Assembly: GCA_023213315.1 (NCBI GenBank)
Contig: JAKCPI010002466.1
Span: forward strand, 62,001 to 126,000
Reading direction: 5' to 3'
Source: Euborellia annulipes
Lineage: Eukaryota; Arthropoda; Insecta; Dermaptera; Anisolabididae
Length of the DNA: 64,000 nt
Shown here: positions 43,998-54,971 of the stretch, in pieces
Layout: each line of letters starts with the position of its first letter
Position numbering within the stretch: the first letter of the stretch is position 1
Position numbers and translations under genes: made by a program
Notes under the pieces: generated by a model
What the model saw: only the letters and a program-made list of their open reading frames with translations
What the model was told of the DNA's origin: nothing
The model's database searches: none

Positions 43998-44030
43998 ATA
44001 TGGAGACGCCTGGTAGTTAGACAACCCAAA
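43998..44030. repeat. Short match to the 55.4-kb inverted repeat
   Basis: CCTGGTAGTTAGACAACCCA resembles CCGGTAGTTAGGCAGCCCA in the 55.57-kb arm. Too short to classify. Confidence 0.3.
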
Positions 44031-44110
44031 GGGTTTGAAAGAGAGTGATCGGAGTGAAGTGGTGGAAGACGTCTACTTCCCCTCTTTAGATCCAAGTCAC
44101 ACTCACACAT

Positions 44111-44346
44111 AAATCAATTATTTTTTAGATGCTCTTTAAAATGTATATTCTCATTTTGCCATTGAAATCTTCTGAAGACCACTTTACTATTGTACTTCAT
44201 AGAGAAGATAGGAGAAATGATTGCGATGGTAACAAAATATCAATATTTTCCCATGTTTATTTATTAAATTCAAATGTACCGTTCTGTTGGAAACTAAATA
44301 TGTGTCGAGACAAAAAATCTGGTGCTACAGTCACACAAGAATTTTT
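44111..44346 (-). mobile_element. Element A fragment A18
   Basis: Reverse body from AAATCAATTATTTTTTAGAT through a decayed X-box (GATTGCGATGGTAAC) to a truncated hairpin arm (TCTGGTGCTACAGTCACAC). The inner hairpin is deleted. Confidence 0.78.
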
Positions 44347-45115
44347 AATTTCAATGGTGATTATAAATGGCTCCTATTTAAAAACACTCTACTTATACAT
44401 TCTTCAAGCGATTATTTTTTTAATTAGATGGGCTCAAATTTTTTGTTTCTTTTATGCGAGGAGTTTTTGAAATTGGCCAAATGTATGGAAGAGCTTAGGA
44501 GTTTGACTGTCAATGAATGAAAGAAGAATGAGTGAGTTACCAACTTTCCATTTGTGCGTTAGGGTTTGTATAAAATTAACCCCCCTCCCTCCCTCTCCTT
44601 CTCCCTTCTGGAGTTAAGTCAATGATTAATTATGCAAAACTCGATGAGTGTGTTATATTATAGCTATCGTATTAGTAGTAGGAAAGATAGTTGGTAGAAA
44701 GCAGTTATTTAATTAAAATCAACCAATGGAAGGAATTTCTTACGAGTGGGAAGTTTGTTCTAAATTTTTATTAGAAAATCATCTATCATCAAAGTTAGAA
44801 GTGAATGTTAGAAATTAATTAATAATTTTATATTAAATTATCTACTAATGTCCTGCCAATAGCGTATTATTTTTATTTTTACTCCATTTCTGCACAGAGT
44901 TGATAAATATTTGTTTTACGCCGGATTAAAGGAGGCGACAACAGCAAATTGTTTGAGAGTGCCTATAAAATCAAGTTACTTAAATAATATGCAAAATTTG
45001 CTTTGTTCTTAAAACCCATTTGTGTTAACATTTTTTTTTTTCTCTTTTAACATTTTTCATATCGTCCATATTTTTTTACAAAATTAAGTAACTTTCTATC
45101 ACAACCAGTGCTGTA
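44347..45115. other. AT-rich spacer, no gene seen
   Basis: C/T-rich run at 44580-44612 and otherwise AT-rich. Nothing recognised. Confidence 0.5.
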
Positions 45116-45275
45116 GCCAGGGGAGGATATTGGGGGTCGAAACCCACCCCTGAAATCTCGAAAAATTATAAAGAGAAATATATTAAGAATTTTCTAACAG
45201 TATTTAAAATTTTAACACCATTTTTTGTGTTAAAATATTAAAAACTCTAAGAAAAACTTTCGGGCTACTGCCCTG
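45116..45275. mobile_element. hAT-like MITE M14
   Basis: CAGTGCTGTAGCCAGGGG and CGGGCTACTGCCCTG are imperfect inverted ends. The 8-base flanks atcacaac and atctcaac match at 7 positions, an aged TSD. Confidence 0.65.
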
Positions 45276-45291
45276 ATCTCAACAATTAAAC

Positions 45292-45399
45292 CAAGGGCGG
45301 ATCCAGAGGAGTTTTTCGAGGGGGTGTGGTGCTGACTGCTCGCACAGCACATAATTTTTTCTTAATTTCGGTAATTTACCCCCCTTGTATCCGTCCTTG
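45292..45399. mobile_element. hAT-like MITE M15, short copy of the M3 family
   Basis: CAAGGGCGGATCCAG and TATCCGTCCTTG ends. Perfect TSD aattaaac at 45284-45291 and 45400-45407. It retains GCTGACTGCTCGCACAGCAC and TTCTTAATTTCGGTAATTTA, the left arm of the Element-A-like hairpin, but the rest is deleted. Confidence 0.88.
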
Positions 45400-45867
45400 A
45401 ATTAAACCAACATATAATCAAAATTAGAGGAGTTTCTTAATTGCTACAAAATAATAATAAATAAAATTTGTTTTTGTTTAAAAAAAAAAAAAAAAATGTG
45501 AATCTAAAAGAAATGGTTGCAAATGTTTCATTTTTTTTTTCTTTTTCTCTCCCATTTTCTTTGATATATTATTCAAATAAAAACCACTCTTTAAAAAGAG
45601 GGAGAAAGGGAAAAGCCAACAAATAAAACATATATAGAATAAGAATAAAAAAAGATAGAAGGGTCATAAAGGTAAGAAATAGGCCTCCTCGCTCTATAAA
45701 CAGCTTTAGAACTGCCTCACGACCAGGACAAATAAAATATTGTGTTTTATTAGAAATTTAAAAAATTTTTGGAATTCTGTACCAATTCAGGAATATTCCT
45801 CACTCAGGCTTATTTTCTTTTAAATTTGGTAAGGATTGGGTCAACGATATTGGAGATCCCCATTAAC

Positions 45868-46004
45868 TATAGTGGATGGCCAAATTATTATACTCATTTG
45901 AAAAATCATATCTTTTATGTTTTCTTAAGCGTTTAGCATTTTCTGAAATCGTGGCATGTTCAGGCCTGTATGTTCTTGCTTCTCGACTCCGGAGACGTTC
46001 GAGA
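45868..46004 (-). repeat. Possible Tc1-like element end
   Basis: ATAGTGGATGGCCAAATTAT at 45870 resembles Tc1/mariner-type termini that read CAGTGG...GGCCAAA. The minus strand carries an open frame here (to about 46048), rich in R and K, that I cannot assign. I found no matching inverted end on the far side of the mariner insertion, so this is tentative. Confidence 0.3.
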
Positions 46005-46006
46005 TA

Positions 46007-46507
46007 CGAGTGCAGGCCAATAAGTCCGTGACTTTTTGAATGAAACACAGGTTTTTGGATAAAAAATTATTTTATTTTTCAACGTAGTCTCCTTTGAGCT
46101 CTAAACACTTTGTCCAACGTTTCTCCAATTTTTTTTATCCCATCCAAAAAATAAGATTTGTCGAAGGCATCAAAATCATCGTTGGAGTCAAACTTTTTCC
46201 GCCGAGCCATTTTTTCAGGTTTGGAAACAAGAAATAGTCACTCGGGGCTAAATCCGGAGAATAGGGCGGATGAGGGAGCAATTCGTATTCCAATCCATGG
46301 AAACTGCACTTGTGTGCACCCTTGCATTGTCTTCTCAAATCACGAGGTAGTCTGCTATTAATGGACGTCAAACAAAAACTAAAAGACCCAGCTGGTTCAA
46401 ATTTCGACAGGAGTCAGCTGATAGTTGCCTGCTGACAGGAGCAGTGTTGCCATTTCTGTTAAGAGGCGGGAAATTCAAAAAGTCACGGACTTATTGACCT
46501 GCTCTCG
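46007..46507 (-). mobile_element. Internally deleted mariner element
   Basis: The terminal inverted repeats are about 35 bases. The left starts CGAGTGCAGGCCAATAAGTC and the right, read in reverse, starts CGAGAGCAGGTCAATAAGTC. They match at all but two of the 35 positions. TA dinucleotides flank both sides (46005-46006, 46508-46509), as expected for Tc1/mariner. At 501 bp it is far shorter than the usual 1.3 kb, and the part encoding the N-terminal DNA-binding domain is gone. Confidence 0.9.
46079..46340 (-). pseudogene. Mariner transposase, C-terminal remnant
   Basis: Read on the minus strand. A DNARVHTS block (46310-46333) holds the second catalytic aspartate. A frameshift follows, then HPPYSPDLAPSDYFLF (about 46236-46283), which holds the third aspartate in the mariner D34D arrangement. 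A second frameshift in the A run near 46195 leads to a C-terminal stretch with YFLDGIKK and a stop at 46079-46081. The first catalytic aspartate and the HTH domain are absent. Two frameshifts plus the internal deletion make it non-functional. The opposite-strand frame at 46158-46361 is a shadow. Confidence 0.88.
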
Positions 46508-46509
46508 TA

Positions 46510-47050
46510 CATATGAAAGGTTCAGAGCAAAAGTGAACTAATATCACTTTTTATTGTTTTGAAAAAAAATGAATCAAAGTTAAAGCCTTATATTTAATTT
46601 CTCTTAAAATATACATTAACTTATTTTACATCTCAGCAAGAGCTTACATTATACTTTATACTCTAAGTACATACATACACAATTTTATATTCAAATTTTT
46701 GGATTTTTAGATTTTTTTTTTATCGTTGGATGGTGTGGTCTGGCAATACTTTTTTTTTCCTTTAAGGAACTGCTGCATTCTGGAGGATTAGTATTGAAAT
46801 TCGGACATTGTTCATTATTACACCGGATAACTACCACAATTTACTATCCAAACTTTTGCTTTGAACCACTCATATATAGGATATTTATTTAAGATTATTA
46901 TCAGTGACAAATAGAGAACGTTCCACATGCTGGTTTTTCAGAGCCACCCATCCATGATGACAGTACTTCTCTGATTTTGTTATCATCACTCAAGTCGAAA
47001 GAAAAGAAAGTTTCCCAATATCATTCGATAATTTTTAAATTTTTATTAAA
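46510..47050. other. AT-rich spacer, no gene seen
   Basis: GAACGTTCCACATGCTGGTT at 46918 is similar to GAACGTTCCACACGCTGATT at 23231, a short dispersed match. Nothing else recognised. Confidence 0.45.
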
Positions 47051-47053
47051 ATA

Positions 47054-47550
47054 CTAGACGCAAAGCCCCGCCTTCGGCGGGGCTTTCCGTCTAGCCGGGG
47101 GGCTGCGCCCCCTGGACCCCCTTGCTCGCCTACTTATATACATACCGGTACATACATTTTCCCTTTTCATTTTTATATATAGAGACTATTTTAACGGTTA
47201 ATTATTCATGAACTTAAGATTTTTTGTGAATCATATCCTTTCCGGGACTCTCCCGGTACACAGACAAAAAATTTACCCCGATATTTTAGAATTCAAAATG
47301 TAAATAAATAAAAAAAATCGTAAACATGGGTAAATATTTATATTTTGTTACCATGGCAACTATTTCTCCTAATTTTTATTTTTTTCTTATTTTAACGGTT
47401 AATTACTCATTAACTTATTGTTATTTGTGAAACAAAACCTGTCCGGGACTCTCACAAACATATACAGAAAATTTCATCATAATTGGTTCAGTCGTTTAGG
47501 AGAAGTTCAGTCATATACACACGTACAGAAGAATTATATATATAAGAAAA
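47054..47550 (+). mobile_element. Possible RTE-like or SINE-like retroposon relic
   Basis: Begins ACTAGACGCAAAGCCCCGCC with a GC hairpin (CCCCGCCTTCGGCGGGG), then two copies of a GGTTAATTACTCATGAACTT-like segment (47197 and 47397), GTCCGGGACTCTC, AAATTTCATCATAATTGGTT and CAGTCGTTTAGGAGAAG, ending with an ATAT-rich tail near 47537. This order is typical of a retroposon 3-prime region seen in many arthropods, from general knowledge. An Element A fragment interrupts it at about 47285-47375. Confidence 0.45.
47285..47375 (+). mobile_element. Element A fragment A19
   Basis: Only the GAATTCAAAATGTAAATAAA region through the X-box GTTACCATGGCAAC and CTATTTCTCCTA remains. Neither hairpin is present. 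Confidence 0.6.
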
Positions 47551-48216
47551 AATTCCTTGTTTATATTGATATTTCGGCATCCAAGCAAGGGTTTGAGCGC
47601 TATATATGAATAAATAAAAACAACATGGCAGGTAAAATTCTCATAACTCGGCTTTGTATTTTCATACTAAAATCTATTGTGTGTAAACGAAATAAAACAT
47701 ATGACATGCGAAATTTAATTAAAGGTAGAGAAAAAATTTTTTTTTTATTTCATTTGTATGATGAACAATTTCTATTATTTTGGTCCAATTAAAAAAAAAA
47801 ATGGGTTTCTATGAAGTTATATAAACCTCACACACACACACACACACATACATACATACACTCAGACAATCCTTTAAATCGATTTTACGCAAGCAAGCTG
47901 ACCCAAGCGAGATTGTCATTAAAGTGTGACACGAACCCAGATATATGGTTTACCCACACATACACACAGAGGCTATAAATCCCCTTTCTCAGTCGACTTC
48001 TCATCCCAGCTCCTCCACCTCAAAATCCCCGCCCTATGCACAGACACACTCAGAGAATTTTGAGCTTACAAATGGTTGCATTGTCTTCAGCTGATAAGAA
48101 TAAAACGGGCTTCTCTCTCTTTTTTTATATTAGGACAAAATTAAATTCAATTGAAAGGCCAACAATTAAATCTCACATATGAATATAAATTTAATTAATA
48201 AATAATACTTATATAT
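47550..48216. other. AT-rich spacer, no gene seen
   Basis: A CA/CATA microsatellite lies at 47829-47861. No gene or terminal repeats recognised. Confidence 0.5.
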
Positions 48217-48436
48217 GGACCCTGTTACGCATTAGTGTGTCAAGCGCCAGCTACCGATATTTGATAAAATTAACATTAAAGTTTTTTGTTTTCATTGGAT
48301 TATATATAATTTTTTTTTGTCAATTGTACAAGTAACATTAAATATAAATTTTTTTAGGACATATTTCATAAAAAATACTATTAATTATAGCATTTGAAAC
48401 AATATTCCGTGCTTAACTCGATTTTTAATTTTTATG
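48217..48436. mobile_element. Palindromic MITE, GGACCCTGTTACGC family, copy 3 (truncated)
   Basis: Begins GGACCCTGTTACGCATTAGT and follows the family interior to CCGTGCTTAACTCGATTTTT. The right terminal repeat is missing. Confidence 0.75.
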
Positions 48437-48550
48437 TATATTCATTGAAGGGATGTATTGATACATAAACCAAAACAAAACTCCTTTTAAACTAAACCTA
48501 GTGTGTTTACTGTGAACTATTGTTAAATTATTCAATTTAAAAAATGTTTC

Positions 48551-48699
48551 GCCTCCGGGCCATGGGACGCGGGTTCTCATCCCCTCCTATGCCACAAAAA
48601 TTTATTTAAATTGATTTGGCTACCAAACAATTTAAATAAATATGGTCGGGGCCTAAATAGCCTTCGATGCCGAAAAAGACCTTAAATGAAATTAAAAAA
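48551..48699 (+). mobile_element. 5-prime truncated SINE S3
   Basis: Starts at the B-box region (GCGGGTTCTCATCCCC), then the ATTTGGCTACCAAACA central palindrome, GGCCTAAATAGCCTTCGATG, CCGAAAAAGACC and poly(A). TSD aaaatgtttc at 48541-48550 and 48700-48709. The A-box half is absent, as expected for a 5-prime truncated insertion. Confidence 0.85.
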
Positions 48700-48709
48700 A
48701 AAATGTTTC

Positions 48710-49690
48710 AACTAATGGGCGGGCTTAAGGTGAAATTTTTGAATTATATAAAAAAAATTGTTAATAGAGTGGTTTTACCTTTATAATAAAAAACTAGAAA
48801 TAAAAAACGTGTTAAAAGAAAGAATTAAAATTAATTAGCCTCTGCTTTACGGGGAAACCAAAGAAGTGAAAGGACCCTTTTTGAAACAGTTAGATAATAA
48901 CTTGGATGGAGGGTGGGGGGAGGTGGGCCAAAGGCGAGAGGCGCAGCTGGTAATAAATATTTCTAATGTTACGTGATAACATTTTCTTTTTAATCAATAT
49001 TTCTATTTAAAATGGAAACTTTGTATAGAAATTGAAAATCTTTTGTTAAACAATAATTGTATTTTAATGAATGTTTCTTTTAAATTCAACGTCAAATTTA
49101 AAAGAAAGGTTATCATCAAGTTTAAAACAACATCCGAGCGGAAAACTTATTATATTTAATATAACGTCAAAAATAAATAACAAATATAAAGGAAACAAGT
49201 ATTTAATTATGAAAGGATTAAACTCAAAAACATTCTGATAAAAATCTAAAACCTGTGCTCTACTGACATCCTGATTTGGGAATGAAGAAATTTATTATTT
49301 GTAAAATCAAGATCTAAAGTGGTGGTCATCAAATTTGCACAAATTTGCACAAAAAGAAAGAAAATTAAGGTGAAATTTAGTGAGAATTGAGAGAGAAGAA
49401 CATGTGTTTCGGGCATCTTCAGGAGATTTAAGAGCTCTTTTTAAATTTCATTCCTTTTCAATACTTCAGTTTATATCTATTCATATATAAAACCCCTAAA
49501 ATATATAAGATGTTGGGTTGGGCGAAATAAATAGTTCTCAAACGCAATTTATCTTATTTATAATCTGTGCCTGTATAAAAAAAAAGTACTTAAGGGGGTT
49601 CAGGAGCGACTTCTAATCGTACTTTAAAAAAAACTAGACTATTATAAGGAATTTTTCAATGCTGTTTTTTTTTCAAATGAATTAAATTCG
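48710..49690. other. AT-rich spacer, no gene seen
   Basis: A G-rich patch at 48904-48952 and a duplicated AAATTTGCAC at 49330. Nothing else recognised. Confidence 0.5.
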
Positions 49691-49815
49691 TAAGAGATTA
49701 TTGGGACATCGAGCTATAATTTTTTAAATGACTTATTAAAAAATTATCGTAATTAATTTTTTTGTTATCAAGCAAATACAAAAAAAACAATCTGTCCCAA
49801 TAATCTTTAATTTTT
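49691..49815. repeat. Small inverted-repeat element
   Basis: AGAGATTATTGGGACA (49692) and TGTCCCAATAATCTTT (49793) are inverted, spaced about 85 bases. AT-rich interior, no TSD seen. Confidence 0.5.
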
Positions 49816-50199
49816 TTTAAATTTAAAAATGAATTTATTGTTATTATTAATCACATATTAATTAAGAAATTTTTAAAATAAGCTTAGATGATTTATTTAA
49901 AAATCAACTGTCAAATTAGATCAGCATTCTTGCAATAGATGGCAGGCTAGTCTAACAGCCGATCCCATAATAGCTTATATCGGGCCTATATTTATATATT
50001 TTTATGCTTTATAAAAAATACATAATATATAAAAACATTTATAAAGTATTTATTGTTAAAAGATCAATAAAAATCAACCAAATGCATTGAATATTATTAG
50101 CTACCATTCTGACATCTCTTGGCAAGTTTTCGAATTACTTGATTTTTTGGGCACACTTTTTATGACACACAACGCCCTCTTATCGGGAAAGAAGAAGAA

Positions 50200-51545
50200 T
50201 ACATGGCTACCCATTCTCATATCTTTCCTACGAAGTACAAGAGTGAAGTGTGCTTCAAATAATTTCAATGGCAAAATGAGAATATACATTAGACATGGGT
50301 CGATACGCGATTTTGCTGTACCAGGTACTCGCTGTTACAGGTACTTGTTCATACCCGATATTTTTACCAGATATTTTTGTACCCGATACAGATTTCACTC
50401 AGCAACGCTAACTTCACATAAATACAAGTAACAGATTCGATACGTAGTATGAAATGTCATTTTACTAGAGACTAAATTAACATTTTTCAAAGTTTTTTTC
50501 CCTGTATTTATAAATATTCTTGACTTGAAAAATCAAAAACTCATAATTATTCATTACTAAAGAGTTTTCCAAACTGACTGAACTGACATTTTAATGTCTC
50601 CAAATTTAAAATGTCATGTTATATACTGCACTAGAAAAATAATTAACAAATTTCTTTACTAGTGAAAGGAATTTAATTTATTGAAGTTCATTATGTTTTT
50701 AAATTCACAGTTACTTGTATTTTTTACTTTTTTTAATTAATGTTTTTAAATAAAAAAGTTTCAAAGTAAAAGAAACATAACTTATTTATTAAAAAAAAAT
50801 TTTTTTTTTTTTTCATTTCTCCTCTCTTAAATTAAAGAAAAGAGAAATAATATATTAGTAATAATTAGATTTGTATTTAATTATTATAGGGCCTAGTGAG
50901 AAAAGTAGAGTAAAAAATGTAAAAATGATTCGGAATGACGTTCGAAAAGCGCGCCAGAGCTAGCGAAATTGTCCTGTCAGGAGAGAAGAGGCGGGGCGGG
51001 GCGTCGCGAGTTGAGGGTCGCAAGAGAGAAGTGGAGAGAAGGAATGAGAGAAAAGGCGAGACGAAAACTGTATCGGGTAAACGACGCTCTAAAGTGAAAA
51101 GAAAGTATTTGATCAATGCGCAAGCGCGAGAAACCCAGTACGAGTCTAGTGGAGTGTGCCTGAGTAGCTGTTACTCAAATACCTGATATTTTTTGCTCGC
51201 ACCCATTATGACTATCTGTTACTTTTTCATACCTGATACAAAATATCAGATTGATACAGTATCACCCATGTCTAATATACATATTAAGGAATATCTAAAA
51301 AATAATTAATTTCTGAAATTTAAAAAAATCCTTTGGAGTGAATTTTGAGAAAATCGAAAAAAACTGAAAAAGTTCATCAGTAAAGTATTAATACTTTTTG
51401 GACGATTTTATTTAAATTATTTTTTAGAAGGGTGTCCAACTTAAGTATAAAATTTCAACCTTCAAGCTCAATTCCTTCATGCTTTTAAATTAAACAGACA
51501 GAGCATTTTGCGGAACCCACTTTTTTGGACTCAGAAGACTCCATA
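50200..51545 (+). mobile_element. Element A fragment A20, split by hAT-like M20
   Basis: 50200-50289 and 51283-51545 together give the body from CCCATTCTCATATCTTTCC to ACTCAGAAGACTCCATAACA. The 5-prime hairpin, X-box and 3-prime hairpin are missing. M20 sits between, duplicating atatacat. Confidence 0.78.
50290..51274. mobile_element. hAT-like element M20 with GC-rich interior
   Basis: TAGACATGGGTCGATAC and GTATCACCCATGTCTA are inverted ends. The perfect TSD atatacat is at 50282-50289 and 51275-51282. Bases 50935-51165 are much richer in G, C and CpG than the rest and hold overlapping frames on both strands (79 and 83 codons) made of R, K, E and S. I do not recognise a protein in them. It could be captured host DNA, but that is unproven. 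Confidence 0.82.
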
Positions 51546-52195
51546 ACATGTATTTTTTGTAGTACTCTACGGGATAATACAATGACAATTTTTTTTTATT
51601 AATATTATTAAAAATTGAATAAGAGAGAAATGCAAATAATTAGAACCAAAATGGTTATTAGAATATGTTGTATCTCTGAGTGATTCTATGTTCCAGTTAA
51701 GTGAGCTATAAAAAATTAAATCAACAGATGAATAATAAAATAGGTTACTAGATAAATCGTTTAAACAATAAATTTTATTTATCATTCATTAAAATTAATC
51801 TGTTATGATGATCATAACGCCGTCAAACTGCATCCACTGAATATGGGGATTTTTAATACATTAAAAAAAAAAAAATGTGGGACTGAACTGAATATATATA
51901 GGCTACTTTATTCAATAGATCTAACAATGTGAAATAATAATTTCGGTGGGATTTTGGAATACGACTGTGAAGAAGTTTATTATGAAATGTTATGAAGAAA
52001 CATGACCACTATCTGCTGACTTTTATCTTATACCACTTTGACAATTTGCTCCTTGTATGTTTTTAATGCAATAGTCTCTATATAGGAAAAAAATGATGGT
52101 CCTTCCCATTTACAGCCCTTCAATTATAAAGGAGTGGACCTACTTTAAAATCAACCAAAGATCTCTACTAAACTGCAGCTTGATTGTACAAGAAT
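51546..52195. other. AT-rich spacer, no gene seen
   Basis: The 72-codon minus frame at 51567 is I, L, N, S and F-rich from AT-rich DNA. No domain recognised. Confidence 0.5.
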
Positions 52196-53045
52196 TTTAA
52201 AAATCTGGTGTGACTGGCGCACAGCACACAACTTTCTCTTACCCTTCGGTAAGAGAAAGTTGTGCACTGTGCTGGTCACACCAGATTTTTTGTGTCGAGA
52301 TATATTTAGTTTCCGATAGCACCTTAGTTTCAAACTTGCATTTTAAATGTTGATTGCTTGAAATAAACTATGGTTATTTTTCAAAATTTTAATCTCATAT
52401 TTGGACATTTTATACACAATATAGAATCGTAAATAAATACAAAATTTCATAAGAATTGGAAAAAAAATTTTAAATGCGTAAAAAGTTCCAAAGGGGACCC
52501 CCTTTTGAATCGAAATTAACATACAAATCCCTATAGGAAATTAACATTGGCCAAATGCGAAGATAAGGTAGAAAAATTTAAAACGCGTAGAAAGAGAGAA
52601 GTTTTGTGAGAGAGAGAGATATGTTTTCTCCGAAAAAAAAAATGGGCGTTTAAATAATAATTGATTTTTAATCTAATAAAAAGAAAAAGATTTAAATTCG
52701 GTTACCATGGCAACCATTTATTTCTCCTATCTTTCCTATGAAGCACAAGAGTAAAGTGTGCTTCAAACAATTTTGAGGGCAAAACGAGAATATACATTTG
52801 AAAGAGCATCTAAAAAATAATTGATTTTTGAATTTTAATCAAAATCGTTAGAGCGAATTTTGAGAAAATCGAAAAAAACTGAAAAAGTACATCAGTAAAG
52901 TACTAGTACTTTTTGGCCGATTTTGATTAAAAGCTTATTTTGTCGGTCCCGGGGGTGTTTAACTTAAATATAAAATTTCAGCCTCCTAGCTCAATTCCTT
53001 CATGCTTAAAATTGAACACACACAGACACACACACACACACACAC

Positions 53046-53091
<46 letters not shown>

Positions 53092-53236
53092 CATGTCGCG
53101 AAAACCACTTTTTTGGATTCAGGGGACCTCAAAACGTGAAGATCCATCAAAATCTCGACATCGAATTTTTGACATGAAACCAATACTTTCTCTCTATATA
53201 TATATTACATATATACATAGGTAAGAGAAAGTAAAA
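52196..53236 (+). mobile_element. Element A copy A13, long variant
   Basis: Same insert as A16: after the hairpin comes GATAGCACCTTAGTTTCAAA and about 350 further bases before GGTTACCATGGCAACC. The hairpin arms here are nearly perfect (CTTTCTCTTACCC and GGTAAGAGAAAG around TTCG). The microsatellite is (CA)n followed by 11 GACA units (53014-53091). The 3-prime hairpin is intact. Confidence 0.88.
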
Positions 53237-53239
53237 ATT

Positions 53240-53985
53240 GAATAAAACTGAAAAAGTACATCAGTAAACTAGCACTAGTACTTTTTAGCAGATTTGGTTC
53301 AAAAGCTTCGTGTCACGTGCCTAACTTGAATATAAAATTTCAACCTCCTAACTCTTTTCGTTCTTGAAATATTTTGTTCACACACACACACACACTCAGA
53401 CAGACCTCAAAACATGTATTGTACAGTAGAACCTCGATAAGTTAAAGTTCAAGGGAAACGGTTAGAAATTTGAGTTATCGAGTTTTTTTACTTATCGAGA
53501 GTTGAAGTTAGAAAGGTTATTGAATATAATTTTTAACATACCGAGGATTATTGACTTTGGGCACGTGAAAAAGGAATTTCGTTTGATCTATTTGTTTATT
53601 TAGAATAGTTTAGTTAAATATAAATTAAATTAATAGATTTATTTTATTTACAAAAAAATCAGTAATTTTTTTCTGCTTCATGTATTTTTGATTTTCTGCA
53701 TCAACTATTTTTTCGATGATATGTAAAGAAATACTTTAAGTTATAGAGGTCACCAAAATATTATTTTAAGTTATCGAGGGCTATGCTCAAAATATTTGTT
53801 TAAGTTACCGAGGTTTTGTTCTTTAAGTAATAGAGGTTTTACGCTGTCAAGGGAAGGGAATTGAAAAATTTTTTAAGTTACGGAAGTTTTGAACTTAGCG
53901 AGGTTTAACTTATCGAGGTTCTACTGTATTTCCATCAAAATCTCGACATCGAATTTTTGATATAAATCCACTACTTTCGCTCTCT
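53240..53985 (+). mobile_element. Element A fragment A14, split by Tigger-like MITE
   Basis: 53243-53423 and 53927-53985 give the second half of Element A (from AAACTGAAAAAGTACATCAG to a decayed 3-prime hairpin). It is joined directly to the end of A13. The 5-prime half is absent. Confidence 0.78.
53424..53926. mobile_element. Tigger/pogo-like MITE
   Basis: CAGTAGAACCTCGATAAGTT and AACTTATCGAGGTTCTACTG are perfect inverted ends, flanked by TA on both sides (53422-53423, 53927-53928). CAGTAGAACCTCG-type ends with a TA target are characteristic of pogo/Tigger elements. The interior repeats AAGTTATCGAGG-like words several times and has no transposase. Confidence 0.88.
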
Positions 53986-54058
53986 ATAATCATTTGAAAT
54001 AAATAGGCATGGGGTCTAAATGGCCTTAGATGCCGAAAAAGACCTTAAACTAATTTAT
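53986..54058 (+). mobile_element. SINE tail fragment
   Basis: GGGGTCTAAATGGCCTTAGA then TGCCGAAAAAGACCTTAAAC is the S-family SINE 3-prime region. The head is missing. Confidence 0.6.
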
Positions 54059-54971
54059 AAAAAAATTATTAATTATTGATATTTTAGATAGAAATTTTGC
54101 CTCATATATTAATAATAATACTAAGGGTCAAGGGATCTTTTTCCGTACCAATCCATAAAATATTTCTAAATTATGTTGTATACTAATTAATTTAACTTCC
54201 AACAAAAATGGTGGTGCGTTCTAAATAGCTTCAGATGTTGAAAAAATAAAAAAGCCCTTTAAAACCAATTTACCGGTTTTCAGCTTTGTAAAAAACCGAA
54301 AAACCGGTTTTCAAAATTTTATCGGTTTTTCCAAACCCTAGTACGGACTTTATATTCACGCATCATTCATGTCAATAATTAATAAAAGCTATGAAAAAGC
54401 ACCCTAAATAGATTAGACTGCTTCGAAATAATTGGATTAGCCCCCACCTCCTCTCATTTATTAAAAAGTAGCAAGTGAAATAGAAGTTCTCGCGGCTTTG
54501 TAAAGTTTCACTTGCTCTGCTCTCTCTAATTAACCTTTGAACTCTAACATCTAGTTGTTGCTTCTCTACAAGAAACTATAACAAAAAAAAAAGATAATTT
54601 TAATTTTATTCTTCTGAACATTATAATAATGTGAAAATATTATAATCCCAATTTCTTTTGTACAAGGGTCACAATAATAAAAAAAATTTCTTTGAAGTTT
54701 CAAATCACCGTGAATCTAGAATCAAAATATTACTTTAATGGATTTTGCGTTTAGGCAACTCTCACACCCCATTAAAAATCAAGATATTGGGAGAGCAAGT
54801 TTTACTATTATCGACCAGCTTAATAGGTAAATAATTTGTTGAGGAATTAAAAGAACAAAACACACAACGCGATCCTCAAATTAGCGGAGAAAAAACTTAA
54901 GTTGCGAGAAATTTAAAGAATAATTAAGCAATCATCTCGATATTTCTAAAAATAAATATTGATATAAAAAC
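54059..54971. other. AT-rich spacer with a hAT-like end
   Basis: Near 54270-54342 the words AAACCGGTTTTC and CGGTTTTTCCAAACCCTAG look like one end of a hAT element. No partner end found. Rest unrecognised. Confidence 0.45.

Noticed and set aside
45863..46048. Minus frame next to mariner as part of the mariner protein
   Set aside because: It crosses the mariner left TIR and TA boundary, so at most it belongs to an older element into which mariner inserted, and no domain is recognisable.
46158..46361. Plus-strand frame opposite the mariner remnant
   Set aside because: It is the shadow of the transposase remnant on the minus strand, which has clear motifs.
50935..51186. Arg/Lys/Glu-rich frame of 83 codons, possible nuclear protein
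   Set aside because: It lies within hAT element M20, an opposite-strand frame overlaps it, and the purine-rich composition explains it. Kept only as a GC-rich block finding.
53014..53091. (CA)n and (GACA)n arrays as CRISPR or satellite
   Set aside because: They are the variable internal microsatellite of Element A, with no spacers and no cas-like genes. The genome is eukaryotic.
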